A DNA stretch of 64,000 bases from Brevibacillus porteri (GTDB lineage Bacteria > Bacillota > Bacilli > Brevibacillales > Brevibacillaceae): contig NZ_PXZO01000048.1 of NCBI RefSeq assembly GCF_003013475.1, forward strand, positions 1 to 64,000, in the 5' to 3' direction. The position numbers and the translations under genes are program-made. The stretch's first letter is position 1. Each line of letters opens with the position of its first letter. Shown one piece after another: positions 25,727 through 34,664 of the stretch. Under the pieces are notes generated by a model. The model searched no databases. It saw only the letters and a list, made by a program, of their open reading frames with translations, and was not told where the DNA came from.

Positions 25727-26815
25727 ATGAAAAACATCCTATTAGAGGAGTTCTCTCCCATTTGTCCGATTCAAGCTTTTGTCGAAGAGGATGAGAACGG
25801 CGTCTTTTTTTATTTGTGGGATTATCCCGGTGAGGAGCATGCCAGCATTCGCTCTTGTTGGGTAAGAAATTACGGACCTGCACCGGACTCGATCGATTTC
25901 GATGCCATGCAGGATGGTCAAGCTCCCATGCTGCCACGCGATTGCTGCGCTCATCCGGATGGAGCAGACAGGCTGGACCCGGAGCAGCTCTCGATCGTTT
26001 GGCTGGAGGAAGGCGATGCAGCGGCACTTTTGTATGAGGATGAGGTGCTGTGTGTGATTCCCAGCTGGGCTGGCCCTTCCCCGGACGGCTCGCACTATCC
26101 TTCGTATGCGCGAGATTGCACCGGAGAATCTCATTTATGCTTTCCGCTGGGAACACCAGAAACGAACGCCATGTTTGCCCGTATCGAGGCCGCCCAGCAT
26201 TTTTGGACGAGCTGGGATGGCAACCCTTGGCCTGACATCCAGCAGCAGTTCATGGACGCGATTACCTCGACTCTCGGCCCAGTTAAACAGTATTACGGCA
26301 TCGACGGCGGTCACTGGCCCCCGAAAGCATTGGTGACCATCGAAAAAGGAGACATTACCTATGCGATGACCCTCGGCGTGTCCATATTGCGCCAGCCAAA
26401 AGTCGAGCAGTATACAGAAGAGCCAGAGCAATTACGCCGATTCGAGCTAGCCTTTGCCTGCGAAACCAAATGGCTTGCCCAAAACGAACAGCAATTGCTG
26501 GCCTACATCAGTGGCCAAACCTCTCTGCCGTGGTCGTATATGACCTTCCTCGCACAAGGTCACACCATTCCGTGCCAGGAAATCAGTCAAATCAACAGCT
26601 GCTTCTCCTCCATGCTGCTCGCAAAGCCTGAGGATGCACCGACTATTCCACTTCCGCTCATGGCGGGCGATCCTGTGAATCTGTTATGGATGATTCCGAC
26701 AACCGCAGAGGAACAGCAGTATGCAGAAATGAACGGTTCTGAGCAATTGTTTCAGCGCTCTGCGGGAGATGGTGCGGAATGGATTTTTAATGGGGAATCA
26801 AAATTTATGAAATAA
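25727..26815 (+). CDS. Suppressor-of-fused (SUFU) domain protein
   Basis: 362 residues from ATG at 25727 (MKNILLEEFSPICPIQAF). The C-terminal half resembles bacterial SUFU domains ('GHWPPKALVTIEKGDITYAMTLGVSI', 'FELAFACETK'). The N-terminal part is a distinct acidic domain with many Trp and Cys. Bacterial SUFU proteins are often immunity proteins in polymorphic toxin systems (family knowledge), but no toxin is seen here. Soluble. A 10-bp stem hairpin follows the stop. Confidence 0.75.
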   Translation: MKNILLEEFSPICPIQAFVEEDENGVFFYLWDYPGEEHASIRSCWVRNYGPAPDSIDFDAMQDGQAPMLPRDCCAHPDGADRLDPEQLSIVWLEEGDAAALLYEDEVLCVIPSWAGPSPDGSHYPSYARDCTGESHLCFPLGTPETNAMFARIEAAQHFWTSWDGNPWPDIQQQFMDAITSTLGPVKQYYGIDGGHWPPKALVTIEKGDITYAMTLGVSILRQPKVEQYTEEPEQLRRFELAFACETKWLAQNEQQLLAYISGQTSLPWSYMTFLAQGHTIPCQEISQINSCFSSMLLAKPEDAPTIPLPLMAGDPVNLLWMIPTTAEEQQYAEMNGSEQLFQRSAGDGAEWIFNGESKFMK

Positions 26816-26842
26816 ATGTGCTCCTCGTTAGATCGAATTTGT

Positions 26843-26872
26843 GAAGCAGCCCTGTCAACTATGGGCTGCTTC
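26843..26872 (+). terminator. Hairpin after the SUFU gene
   Basis: GAAGCAGCCC (26843-26852) pairs with GGGCTGCTTC (26863-26872). No long T-run follows, so termination may be partial and the lipoprotein gene could be read through. Confidence 0.6.
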
Positions 26873-26911
26873 ACGTATCACACCGTTTGCAAAAAAGCCG
26901 GGAGGTCGCCG

Positions 26912-27448
26912 ATGAAATTTAGCTTATTTCCAATCATGTTTATCCTTATTGCTTTCACAATGACAGCCTGTTCTAACGAGAAAACCTTACAAATAAATCA
27001 AGCCGAGATAGAAAGGCTACAGGCTGAAATCACTCAATTGAAAAACAAAAACAAAGAACTTGAAGCCTCTTTAGTTGAGGAAAAACAAAAGAATGATATG
27101 AATACTAAAATCTACGAAATACGAGATATCGTTGATCTACAGGCAAGAGAGATTTTTCGAGCTATGATGAAGGCTGATACTGAAAAAGTTAAACAGTATA
27201 TTTCCAAGCAAGCTGCTGTGGAAGGAAAGAATTTTGTTTATAAGGTGGAGAACGAAATCATAACCATGCCATTTGTTATGGAGGGAAGCACTTTTCGTCA
27301 GAGGTCTTTCGGTATATATAAAGATGGACGATTTATTACAAATTATGAAGTATGGTTAAACGATGAGACTTACTCAGGAACACTAGAATTAGGCTTTACA
27401 GAGGAAAATAACGAATGGAAACTAAGTAGTATGCAAGGCGATAGATAA
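26912..27448 (+). CDS. Coiled-coil lipoprotein of unknown function
   Basis: 178 residues from ATG at 26912, with GGGAGGT upstream; the open frame begins earlier but without support. Lipoprotein signal with lipobox MTAC (Cys about 20). Residues 25-65 are a heptad-rich coiled coil (IERLQAEITQLKNKNKELEA). The C-terminal part resembles a small NTF2-like alpha+beta domain. Noticeably more A+T-rich than its neighbours, which hints at separate origin. Probably displayed on the outer face of the membrane. Confidence 0.75.
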   Translation: MKFSLFPIMFILIAFTMTACSNEKTLQINQAEIERLQAEITQLKNKNKELEASLVEEKQKNDMNTKIYEIRDIVDLQAREIFRAMMKADTEKVKQYISKQAAVEGKNFVYKVENEIITMPFVMEGSTFRQRSFGIYKDGRFITNYEVWLNDETYSGTLELGFTEENNEWKLSSMQGDR

Positions 27449-27454
27449 TTCCTT

Positions 27455-27487
27455 GCCTGCAGTCGACGGTCCTCCTCTTCTGCAGGC
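27455..27487. terminator. Hairpin between convergent genes
   Basis: GCCTGCAG (27455-27462) pairs with CTGCAGGC (27480-27487) across a 17-nt loop. Weak T content on either side. A possible bidirectional terminator. Confidence 0.45.
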
Positions 27488-27504
27488 CTTAGGCCCTAGC
27501 CCCA

Positions 27505-27795
27505 CTACAAATCAAGCAACTCCATTCTCTCCATCTCTTTTTTCCTCTTCGCCTTCATCGCTCTTCTGCCTTCCGACCAAGCCAACGATAGAATCGCGAT
27601 CCCTCCAATTGCTACCAAGATCAACGTCAGTTCACTGCCTTCTTTAAATAAACCAGTAACATAACCGTAGACCAGGTACGCCAAAAAGAAGCCTGGGAAA
27701 ATAGCCCCCCAATAAGCGTGATTCAGTCTGCCGAGTAAATTTTGCATCCCCACAATACCGAGCCCAACCAAAAATTGAATCATCCCCGTACTCAT
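27505..27795 (-). CDS. Small membrane protein
   Basis: 96 residues with three predicted membrane segments (about 6-22, 27-48 and 55-72) and a strongly basic tail (RRAMKAKRKKEMER). The start overlaps the stop of the DUF2089-like gene by 4 bp, so the two are translationally coupled. The pair resembles two-gene units in which a small HTH-like cytosolic protein is encoded with a membrane partner. Function unknown. Confidence 0.7.
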   Translation of the reverse strand: MSTGMIQFLVGLGIVGMQNLLGRLNHAYWGAIFPGFFLAYLVYGYVTGLFKEGSELTLILVAIGGIAILSLAWSEGRRAMKAKRKKEMERMELLDL

Positions 27796-28094
27796 CTGCT
27801 TTCATCTCTTTCTTGTTTGTATTTTTCAATAACGAGCTTGGCTACCTCCAAACTCATCCGTTCGTCAATGACCAGGTTTTTGATCATTTGCACGAACTCT
27901 ACTTCCGCTTCCTTGCTATGTAATTCGATCTTTTTAATGATTCGGTCGAGCTTGGCCCGAACTGTTGGGTACGATACACCGTACTCATCAGCCATCCCCT
28001 TGAGAGAGCCCGAACTGATAATAAACTTCCTGATAAATTCGAGGGTCTCCTTGTCCAGAGCTAACACCCAAGATGGAATTTCGTCGCGTTCCAT
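27792..28094 (-). CDS. DUF2089-like small regulator
   Basis: 100 residues. A helix-turn-helix-like segment 'GSLKGMADEYGVSYPTVRAKLDRIIKKI' lies near residues 28-56, as in DUF2089 proteins, which look like anti-sigma/transcription-factor adaptors. The C-terminal half is helical and acidic. Coupled to the membrane protein downstream. Probably an autoregulated regulator. Confidence 0.75.
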   Translation of the reverse strand: MERDEIPSWVLALDKETLEFIRKFIISSGSLKGMADEYGVSYPTVRAKLDRIIKKIELHSKEAEVEFVQMIKNLVIDERMSLEVAKLVIEKYKQERDESR

Positions 28095-28182
28095 GAATCG
28101 CCTCGCCTCCTGTCTTTCATTATATTAATGAAAACTTTAATTTTATTCAAGTATTTTTTAATAAAATGAAAAATAACCATGG

Positions 28183-28209
28183 AAAAGGAGCATCCTCACC
28201 TGATGCTCC
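28183..28209 (-). terminator. Terminator of the M6 protease gene
   Basis: GGAGCATC (28187-28194) pairs with GATGCTCC (28202-28209), with TTTTCC following on the minus strand. Similar in sequence to the terminator at 42541-42570. Confidence 0.75.
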
Positions 28210-28277
28210 CGCTCGTGTCCTCATCCTTCTATTCAACCTTCGTTAATCGAATATCCATCCAATGTGCCCAACTCTCA

Positions 28278-30249
28278 TTATTGCCCAAATACATTGATTT
28301 CGGCCGCACTTGTCCATGGGTTATTGTTTACCTCGCTTAAGGCACGCAGTTTCATATAGCGACCTGTCTTGGCTGCAAAGCTGGTTTCTTTCAACGTAGT
28401 ATCATTTGCAAAGCTACCTGTGGCTACAGCTGTTCCCCAATTCACTCCATCACTGCTGACGTAGAACTCATAGTTCTTGATCGTTCCGTTCACTTGACCA
28501 TCTTGTCTGGGCAGGTAACTAAATTTGGAAATGCTATACGTTGCACCCAAGTCAATTTGAATCGTGCGGCATTGGAGCTACAGGGCTCCATTTCGTGTGC
28601 CAAAACGTGCTGTTGTTTCCATCAAATGCTTTCGGAGCTTCATTGTACAATTCATCGCTGTCTACGTATTTTAGCGTCCAATTCGTTTTCGGAATCAGAC
28701 TAGCTTCTCCTGATGTGACTGCCACATTCACATTCATGGCAGAATTACTTGTGCTTGTCGTCGTAATCGTTACTCCCGATTTTTCTCCTGTGTAGGTATT
28801 ACTGTTCGGATTGGTGTCTGGACTAAAGGAGGCGGCATGATTGTTATTCGTGTAATAGAATGGGTCTTGGTATTCACTCACGGATTGCTCTATGTCAATG
28901 AAAGGATGAGGATCATTCGTATTATTACTCATGGATTCATCAACGTGCCAAACCGCGATGCCTCCAGAAACTGTTTGCAAGCTAGCATCGTATCCAACTT
29001 TTTCGCGATTCTCAACTAAAAAATACGTATTATCCTTTATAGGAACCTTTAAAACATTATAATTATTCGGGATGGCTTGAAGCGTAAAATTGTTAGTGGC
29101 ATTTACTACAGTTGGTGTGACAAATCCTAATTTTGCTTTTGACCAGGCATCCATATGAGTGGGTGTCGTTCCTGGTTCCTCCCCTTGGAGATTATTCCAG
29201 GTTCCATTTGCCATTATACTTAGACCACTCACATGATTATTAGCACCATAGAGATCCGGAAGGCCCAAGGAATGACCCAATTCATGGGCAGTGATACCCA
29301 TCGTTGCCATATGACCAAATTGTTTTTCACCCTGCGTCGTATACATCCCTGATACTGTAACCCCATCATGATTTGTGTTGGGAGCATACCACTGATGTGC
29401 CCAAATATTTGGCACTGCACCACCACTAGCCTCTTCATTACCAGCAAGAACAGTTACAATGTAGAAGCTATCTTTAGCGTCGATGACTTGATCATTATTT
29501 GTATCAAAACTAGCAAAGTTCACCACAGGATCCGCTTTATCCAGTGCATCTGTTATAACCGTCCTAATGTCTTTTCCCGATGTATCCGGATGGGCGTAAT
29601 CTAATTTTACTTTCACAACTCCATCATTTTGCGTACCATACACTTCGGATGCTGGGGTGATCTGAGCTTTTCCATTACTCACTTCATTATAGTAATTCTT
29701 TACCGACTTCTGATTTGCAGAAAAGAATTTGTTGCTCCAATCGTTGTCGTTATAGGCGATATCAACATCTGTAAATCCAATTAACAAAACAAGCAATTTT
29801 TGCGCTCCTGTAACTGGCGTGATACTTCCGTCGATATTTTTTTCTAGCGATCCCGAAAATTCTTGTTGAAGCTCATTCAGGAACTCCTGTTTTTTATTTG
29901 CTTGAGGGTCGTACTCATTTATCCATTCCATCAAATTTTTCTCATTTACCGCTTCTGAAGGCTTTTCGTCAATTTTATATTTTATCCCCGTCGATTGCAG
30001 ATCATCTGATGTAAGTTCAGCGTAATTCCAATATCCCTCCTGATCTTGTAAAAGTACATCGCCATCCTTTGTGCTCGCCCAATGGAACCATTCATCTCCA
30101 TGCATCACGGCTTGAAACGATTCACCAGACGGTTGCTTCATTTTGACAACTCCATCGTATGCGGGTGCGGCAAAAACATCCGTTTGAAAGTACAAAACAC
30201 AAATCAAAGAAAAAACAGACGTGAACAGGCCTTTAAAACTTCTTTGCAT
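28278..30249 (-). pseudogene. M6-family secreted metalloprotease with C-terminal F5/8 (discoidin) domain, frameshifted
   Basis: The 5' frame (30249-28552) encodes 565 residues: signal peptide, propeptide, and an M6 catalytic domain with zinc motif HELGHSLGLPD and Met-turn 'LSIMANGTW'. A discoidin domain then starts at 'KTNWTLKYVDSDEL' and breaks at '...APMPHDSN' stop. The rest of that domain continues in another frame (28550-28278, from IQIDLGATYSISK to the C-terminus). The break near 28565-28580 reads CCGCACGATT where CCGCACACGATT is expected, so loss of one AC unit explains it. The protease half may still be secreted and active. A sequencing error is possible. Confidence 0.82.
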
Positions 30250-30318
30250 AAATGTTCCTCCCGATTTAGAAGTTGTTATCCTGTTGGAATAGTTTCCTCT
30301 ATAGATTCATGAAGATCG

Positions 30319-30327
30319 CCCCCCCCC
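30319..30327 (-). other. C9/G9 homopolymer in the M6 protease upstream region
   Basis: Nine C on the plus strand, about 70 bp upstream of the protease start. Homopolymers of this length in an upstream region can vary in length. No -10/-35 pair is clear around it. The remaining gap 30250-30509 holds no gene that I can support. Confidence 0.5.
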
Positions 30328-30509
30328 TTTTTATGGCATCCTGAATATTCCGTCGATAAATGGACCTGATTCATACGTAGAATGAATCGACAGATCATCT
30401 ATACAGAACTACCAGAATGCCCTTACCTACATTATTGGGAATTTTTGGTAACATGTTAACTTTTTCTATAAATCGGGGATTTTTTTTTTATCATTAACTA
30501 ATAAAGCGC

Positions 30510-30556
30510 CCCCGTTCGGGACTTTCACCCTAGAGCGACGCCCATGCTAGGTGTAC
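30510..30556 (-). mobile_element. Group IIC intron 5' remnant (about 47 nt)
   Basis: On the minus strand it starts GTACACCTAGCATGGGCG and continues with CTCTAGGGTG.AAGTCCCGAACGGGG, nearly identical to 1-50 but with GTACA for the usual GTGCG start. It begins one base after the T-run of the terminator at 30558-30592, the standard IIC landing position. Beyond 30510 the sequence becomes unrelated A+T-rich DNA; no intron body, reverse transcriptase or domain V is present. It is a truncated relic or an abortive insertion. Confidence 0.68.
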
Positions 30557-30557
30557 T

Positions 30558-30592
30558 AAAAAAAGCCGATATTGCTACGAGAGCAAATCGGC
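30558..30592 (-). terminator. Terminator of the YcdB-type gene, target of the intron remnant
   Basis: GCCGAT (30565-30570) pairs with ATCGGC (30587-30592), extended by TTGCT/AGCAA with one bulge. T7 follows on the minus strand. Confidence 0.85.
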
Positions 30593-30603
30593 TGTTATGT
30601 CAT

Positions 30604-32298
30604 TTATTGGCGGGACACTTTGATGAGCTTCCCTGTCGAAGCATCGATAAAGCTATAGCCACTCTTCCATTTCTGTTGATAGACTAGTTGCGGTTCGGGA
30701 GCTCTTTGTCCATCATACTGCTCCCACACGTAGACCAGCTCCAGGTCAATTTCTTGTTGGATCGTTTCTTTAGCTTCTGCTGCACTTATAATCTTTTTGG
30801 AATCTGGAAGGGTAACACCCGGGTTGAGTGGATGGAGGTTTAAATCGGTAATCGTCCCCGTCGCCTTGTCTATACCCATCATATAAAACTCGTCAGACAC
30901 TTCGATCCCGTTGCGTTTTCCCTGAAAAGTGAATGAATACACCTTATCTTCTTCCTTATCCAGCTTGTTCATGTCTACCCACTCCGGAATATCTTCTTCA
31001 GGAGACTCTACGATAAGCGTTAGCTCCGTTAACGCCGGGTCAAGATAAGGTACCAGTGCTGCGATCGCTTTTTTCTTCGCTTCCTCTACACTGATTTTCT
31101 GCTCTGTTTTTCGTTCGTCTGGGAAATTCAGATCGAAGTCGATGAGCCGATCACTTTGTTCATCTGTAATGAGGCTAACCATCTCAAATGCAGGCGTACC
31201 TTTATTTGAATCGTTCATCCACCGATAGGATTCGATTGTCTGAAGTCCTTCTAAAAGATTGTCCTTGTGATCATCGTATTCAAAGGTCGCACCAGAAACA
31301 TCAATACCAAACTGTGTTTTCAGCCATTTCTCTCCTTGTTCGCGGGAAGCTATTTTGATGCTTTTCCCTTCTCCTTTTATATGAACACTCTCCCCTGCCA
31401 TTTCTGTTTCTTCCCCTGTGACTTTACCGGTAAGAGCATCGATCCAACCAATGGTATTCAGTTGATAAATAAGCATCGGTTTCTTTTCTGCCGGTTTTCC
31501 ATTTTGAGCATAGGAAATCGGTTGCTCCCATACGTATACCAGGTCCAGCTTAAGCTTGTCCTTATAGATTTTGCTTGCTTCCTCAAGTGTTATCGCTTTT
31601 TTCGGATCAGGCCAGTTCACTTTGCTAGGATCGATGAAACGATACGCTTCATAGCTAATAATATGGCCAGCATGATCAACGGATACGGAGATAGAGTTGT
31701 TAGACAGAGGGAGGTTATTGATGAGAGAGTGGTATTGCACAGTGGAGTGAGCCCATTCCAGCTTGTTGCCCTTCCCGTCACCTGATCCTGCTTTTCCCCT
31801 GCTAAGTTTTTGAGCGGCTTTCAGCTGTTTGGCTTCCGTACCGAATAAGTTCTCGATAAAAGCGGAAGCCTTCTCTCTGGCAAGCTCTTCTTCCGGATAA
31901 TCGGCTGAAGCCCATGCTGGATTTTGGATATCCATGAGGAGCAATTGGCCTGTCTGTGCATCCAGCTCAAGGCTAACGGATGAATATGCGTCATACTCTT
32001 TTTTTTCATCTGTTTTTGGCCTGTTGGTGAAGTGCAAGCTCCAGATCGGTGCCGGATAACGGCGAAAACCGTCTTCCTCATAATGCTTATGAATTAGTCG
32101 ATACCCTTTTAGCTCTGGAATCACCTCAAATAGCTTGTCCAAAGAATTCTGAACATCTTGGGAATAATCCTTTTCTTGAGACTCTGGCTTTTTCATATCG
32201 CTTGCTGCTTGTACCGTTGGTTGATGGGGAGTCCATACAGGTGCAGAGGCAAGTAAGCACGCCGCTATAACCGTCATCATGGATGGCTTAAGTTTCAT
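30604..32298 (-). CDS. Secreted YcdB/YcdC (PepSY-like) repeat protein
   Basis: 564 residues with an export signal (MKLKPSMMTVIAACLLAS, cleavage near VQAAS). Repeated modules of the 'SLELDAQTGQLLLMDIQNP', 'ITLEEASKIYKDKL' and 'FIDASTGKLIKVS' type are the PepSY-like units of YcdB/YcdC proteins. These are thought to be extracellular inhibitors or sensors. It is a distant relative of the three proteins at 41-46.4 kb. Its terminator was hit by a group IIC intron. Confidence 0.75.
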   Translation of the reverse strand: MKLKPSMMTVIAACLLASAPVWTPHQPTVQAASDMKKPESQEKDYSQDVQNSLDKLFEVIPELKGYRLIHKHYEEDGFRRYPAPIWSLHFTNRPKTDEKKEYDAYSSVSLELDAQTGQLLLMDIQNPAWASADYPEEELAREKASAFIENLFGTEAKQLKAAQKLSRGKAGSGDGKGNKLEWAHSTVQYHSLINNLPLSNNSISVSVDHAGHIISYEAYRFIDPSKVNWPDPKKAITLEEASKIYKDKLKLDLVYVWEQPISYAQNGKPAEKKPMLIYQLNTIGWIDALTGKVTGEETEMAGESVHIKGEGKSIKIASREQGEKWLKTQFGIDVSGATFEYDDHKDNLLEGLQTIESYRWMNDSNKGTPAFEMVSLITDEQSDRLIDFDLNFPDERKTEQKISVEEAKKKAIAALVPYLDPALTELTLIVESPEEDIPEWVDMNKLDKEEDKVYSFTFQGKRNGIEVSDEFYMMGIDKATGTITDLNLHPLNPGVTLPDSKKIISAAEAKETIQQEIDLELVYVWEQYDGQRAPEPQLVYQQKWKSGYSFIDASTGKLIKVSRQ

Positions 32299-32358
32299 TG
32301 GGCACCTCCAAATTGTATTCAGATTTGGGGATCAGTTCTGTTTGACCTTACCAATAGT

Positions 32359-32387
32359 AAGACGGAGGGGCAAATACTCTCGTCACA
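32359..32387 (-). promoter_or_regulatory. Possible ECF-type promoter
   Basis: TGTGAC (32387-32382) and CGTCTT (32364-32359) are 17 bp apart, resembling but not equalling the TGTAAC-16-CGACTA promoters of the YcdB paralogues at 42.5 and 46.5 kb. Confidence 0.35.
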
Positions 32388-32427
32388 TATTATTCCATTT
32401 TTTCTATAGAACCCCTTATCTCTATTG

Positions 32428-32460
32428 AAAAAACGTCCTCGCGTTAATCGGCGAGGACGT
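32428..32460 (-). terminator. Terminator after acoR
   Basis: ACGTCCTCGC (32433-32442) pairs with GCGAGGACGT (32451-32460), with T6 following on the minus strand. Between it and the acoR stop (32461-32591) nothing else is seen. Confidence 0.85.
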
Positions 32461-32591
32461 GTAGTCTAAAACTATATTTCCACGGAACAGTCCGTTCTAT
32501 CTGACCCCCTGAAAAGCTCGCGTATCTTCGTATCCGTTTTCTTCGTTGGAAAAGAGGAAAGCTTATCCTGTGGTCCTCCTCTCTGACACCG

Positions 32592-34502
32592 TCAACCACG
32601 AGGGTGTTTTGCATTTTCTTCAAACCGATGTATCCGTTTGTAGAACGTACTTCTGGGGATTCCCAGAAGCTTTGCCGCTTTCGACACACTCCCGTTCGTC
32701 TTTTGCAGCGCCTCGACCATTTGCTGCTGAAGTATCTGATCGCGAAACGAAAGAGAAGCCCGGTGCTCCTCCGTCCTCTGTTCAGGAAAGCTAAGGTTGG
32801 TAGAGACGCTTTTGCTCAGCTCTGCGTTTTGATAGAGCAAGGAATGCAGAAGATGTAAGAGGTCGTCGCATCTGTTCCTAGAGAGAATCCGCAATTTATC
32901 CAGCAGATTCATAAGCTCGCGAATGTTTCCTGGCCAGGTGTAATCCATCAGCGCGGCAAAGAATTCCGGAGGGAAAACAGCGTCCCAGTCATGCTTTTCA
33001 CAGTAATGGTGAACAAGGTGCGGGATATCTTCCGCCCTCTGCCTGAGTGCCGGAACAGGCACGGGATATACGTACAGACGATAAAAAAGGTCTTCTCGGA
33101 ACTTCCCTTCTTTGACCAGTTGATGGATATTGCGGTGCGTAGCCGCAATCACGCGAAAATCGACGGGTATCTCTTGGCTGCCGCCCAGCGGAGTTATTTT
33201 ACGTTCCTGCAAGACACGGAGAAGCGCCACCTGCATGGAGTGCGGGATTTCCCCAATTTCGTCCAAGAAAATAGTTCCTTGGTGGGCAAGTTGGAATTTC
33301 CCCTTCGCCCCGGTTCGCTTCGCCCCGCTGAATGCCCCTTCCACATAACCGAATAGTTCGCTTTCCAGCAGCTCTGCCGGGATCGCCCCGCAGTTCACCG
33401 CAACGTACGGCCCGCTTGCCCACTTGCTGTTCTCATGAATCGAACGGGCGATCACTTCTTTTCCGGTGCCTGTCTCTCCCAGGATGAAGACATTGATGTC
33501 CTCGGAAGCTACCCGCCCAAGCTCTTCCAGCGTCTTTCGAAATGTACGGCTTGTGCCAGCCTCGCCAAGGAACCGAAACGGCTTGGCGGAACCCTTATCC
33601 TGATAGACGACCTGCCTTACCTGCTGCTCCCCTGCATTCAGAAGGTAGATATATTTTCCGATGAAACCACCGTGCTCCGCAGAGCAAATCGGCACTTCCA
33701 TCCGATTGCGGTACCAACGCATGTATATTTCTTCGGTACGCATCTCGCGCCAGTTCGGAATGTTCTGACGAATCAATCTGCTCGCCGCGACGACTTTTTG
33801 ACGAGGGTTGCAAATGATGAGCTGCTGTTCCTTTTCCAGTACTTCCATCGAACCCTGAATCAATTCCATCTCGTCCCGATGAAAGCGGATCTTCACTTCT
33901 TTCTCCAGCGTATAGGCGGCCTGGGTGACAATCCCTAGTATGTATGGATGCGCCTGGTCGACCGGGCACGAAACGTCGAGGATACCCAGGACCTCTCCGT
34001 CATCGTTGCGTATTGGAGCGGCAGCACAGCTCCAACCATGGGAAGCTATGGAATAGTGCTCCGAGCCGGTTACCATAATTGGCTGCCCCAGCGACAACGC
34101 CGTCCCAATTGCATTTGTCCCCATCTCGGCTTCCGTCCAGCGCACGCCCTCTACGAATCGTATTTTTTCGGCTACCTCTCGAACACTTTTACTTCCCTTC
34201 ATCCAGAGCACGTAGCCTTCCGGATCAATTAAAAGCACGATCATTCCCATCTCGCTCGCGAGTCGATCCATTTTTTCGAGAAAAGGGGCAGCGACGTCCA
34301 TAAGCAAAGCATTCTTTTGCTGTTGGTGCCTAAGAGATTCCCCGCTCAGAATATGCCTTCCCCGATCCAAGTACGGGCTGACTTGGGCGTTCCGGGAGCG
34401 ATACCACGATTCGATGATGGATTGGTGAATCCGTGAAGAATCCAGTACGCCTTCCTGAACGAACCGCTTCCACATCTGCGAACTTAAAGCGAATTCAAAC
34501 AA
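32592..34502 (-). CDS. acoR: AcoR-type sigma-54-dependent transcriptional activator
   Basis: 636 residues from TTG at 34502 behind GGGAGGG. A GAF-type sensor region lies at about 50-210. A sigma-54 AAA+ domain spans about 310-545, with Walker A GETGTGKEV, GAFSGA (the sigma-54 contact loop, normally GAFTGA) and Walker B TIFLDEIGEI. A Fis-type helix-turn-helix ends the protein ('NGSVSKAAKLLGIPRSTFYKR'). It would activate the aco operon from upstream sites using ATP; a clear -24/-12 promoter lies before acoA. It is encoded after acoL behind its own terminator gap. Confidence 0.88.
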   Translation of the reverse strand: MFEFALSSQMWKRFVQEGVLDSSRIHQSIIESWYRSRNAQVSPYLDRGRHILSGESLRHQQQKNALLMDVAAPFLEKMDRLASEMGMIVLLIDPEGYVLWMKGSKSVREVAEKIRFVEGVRWTEAEMGTNAIGTALSLGQPIMVTGSEHYSIASHGWSCAAAPIRNDDGEVLGILDVSCPVDQAHPYILGIVTQAAYTLEKEVKIRFHRDEMELIQGSMEVLEKEQQLIICNPRQKVVAASRLIRQNIPNWREMRTEEIYMRWYRNRMEVPICSAEHGGFIGKYIYLLNAGEQQVRQVVYQDKGSAKPFRFLGEAGTSRTFRKTLEELGRVASEDINVFILGETGTGKEVIARSIHENSKWASGPYVAVNCGAIPAELLESELFGYVEGAFSGAKRTGAKGKFQLAHQGTIFLDEIGEIPHSMQVALLRVLQERKITPLGGSQEIPVDFRVIAATHRNIHQLVKEGKFREDLFYRLYVYPVPVPALRQRAEDIPHLVHHYCEKHDWDAVFPPEFFAALMDYTWPGNIRELMNLLDKLRILSRNRCDDLLHLLHSLLYQNAELSKSVSTNLSFPEQRTEEHRASLSFRDQILQQQMVEALQKTNGSVSKAAKLLGIPRSTFYKRIHRFEENAKHPRG

Positions 34503-34616
34503 GATACATTCCCTCCCTCAGTAACGCGCCTGAAGTAACTCCTGCCAGAATGTATGCAAGATCGTCTCCTTTTGTTTAAATTCTAATCAATAATGGCAGC
34601 GCTTACAATGGCCCAA

Positions 34617-34648
34617 AGCAAAATTCCCCCTGGGTTACAGGGGGCTTT
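34617..34648 (-). terminator. Terminator of the aco operon
   Basis: CCCCCT (34626-34631) pairs with AGGGGG (34639-34644), followed by AATTTT on the minus strand. It lies 20 bp after the acoL stop. Confidence 0.65.
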
Positions 34649-34664
34649 TGGTTAGGTCAATGCT

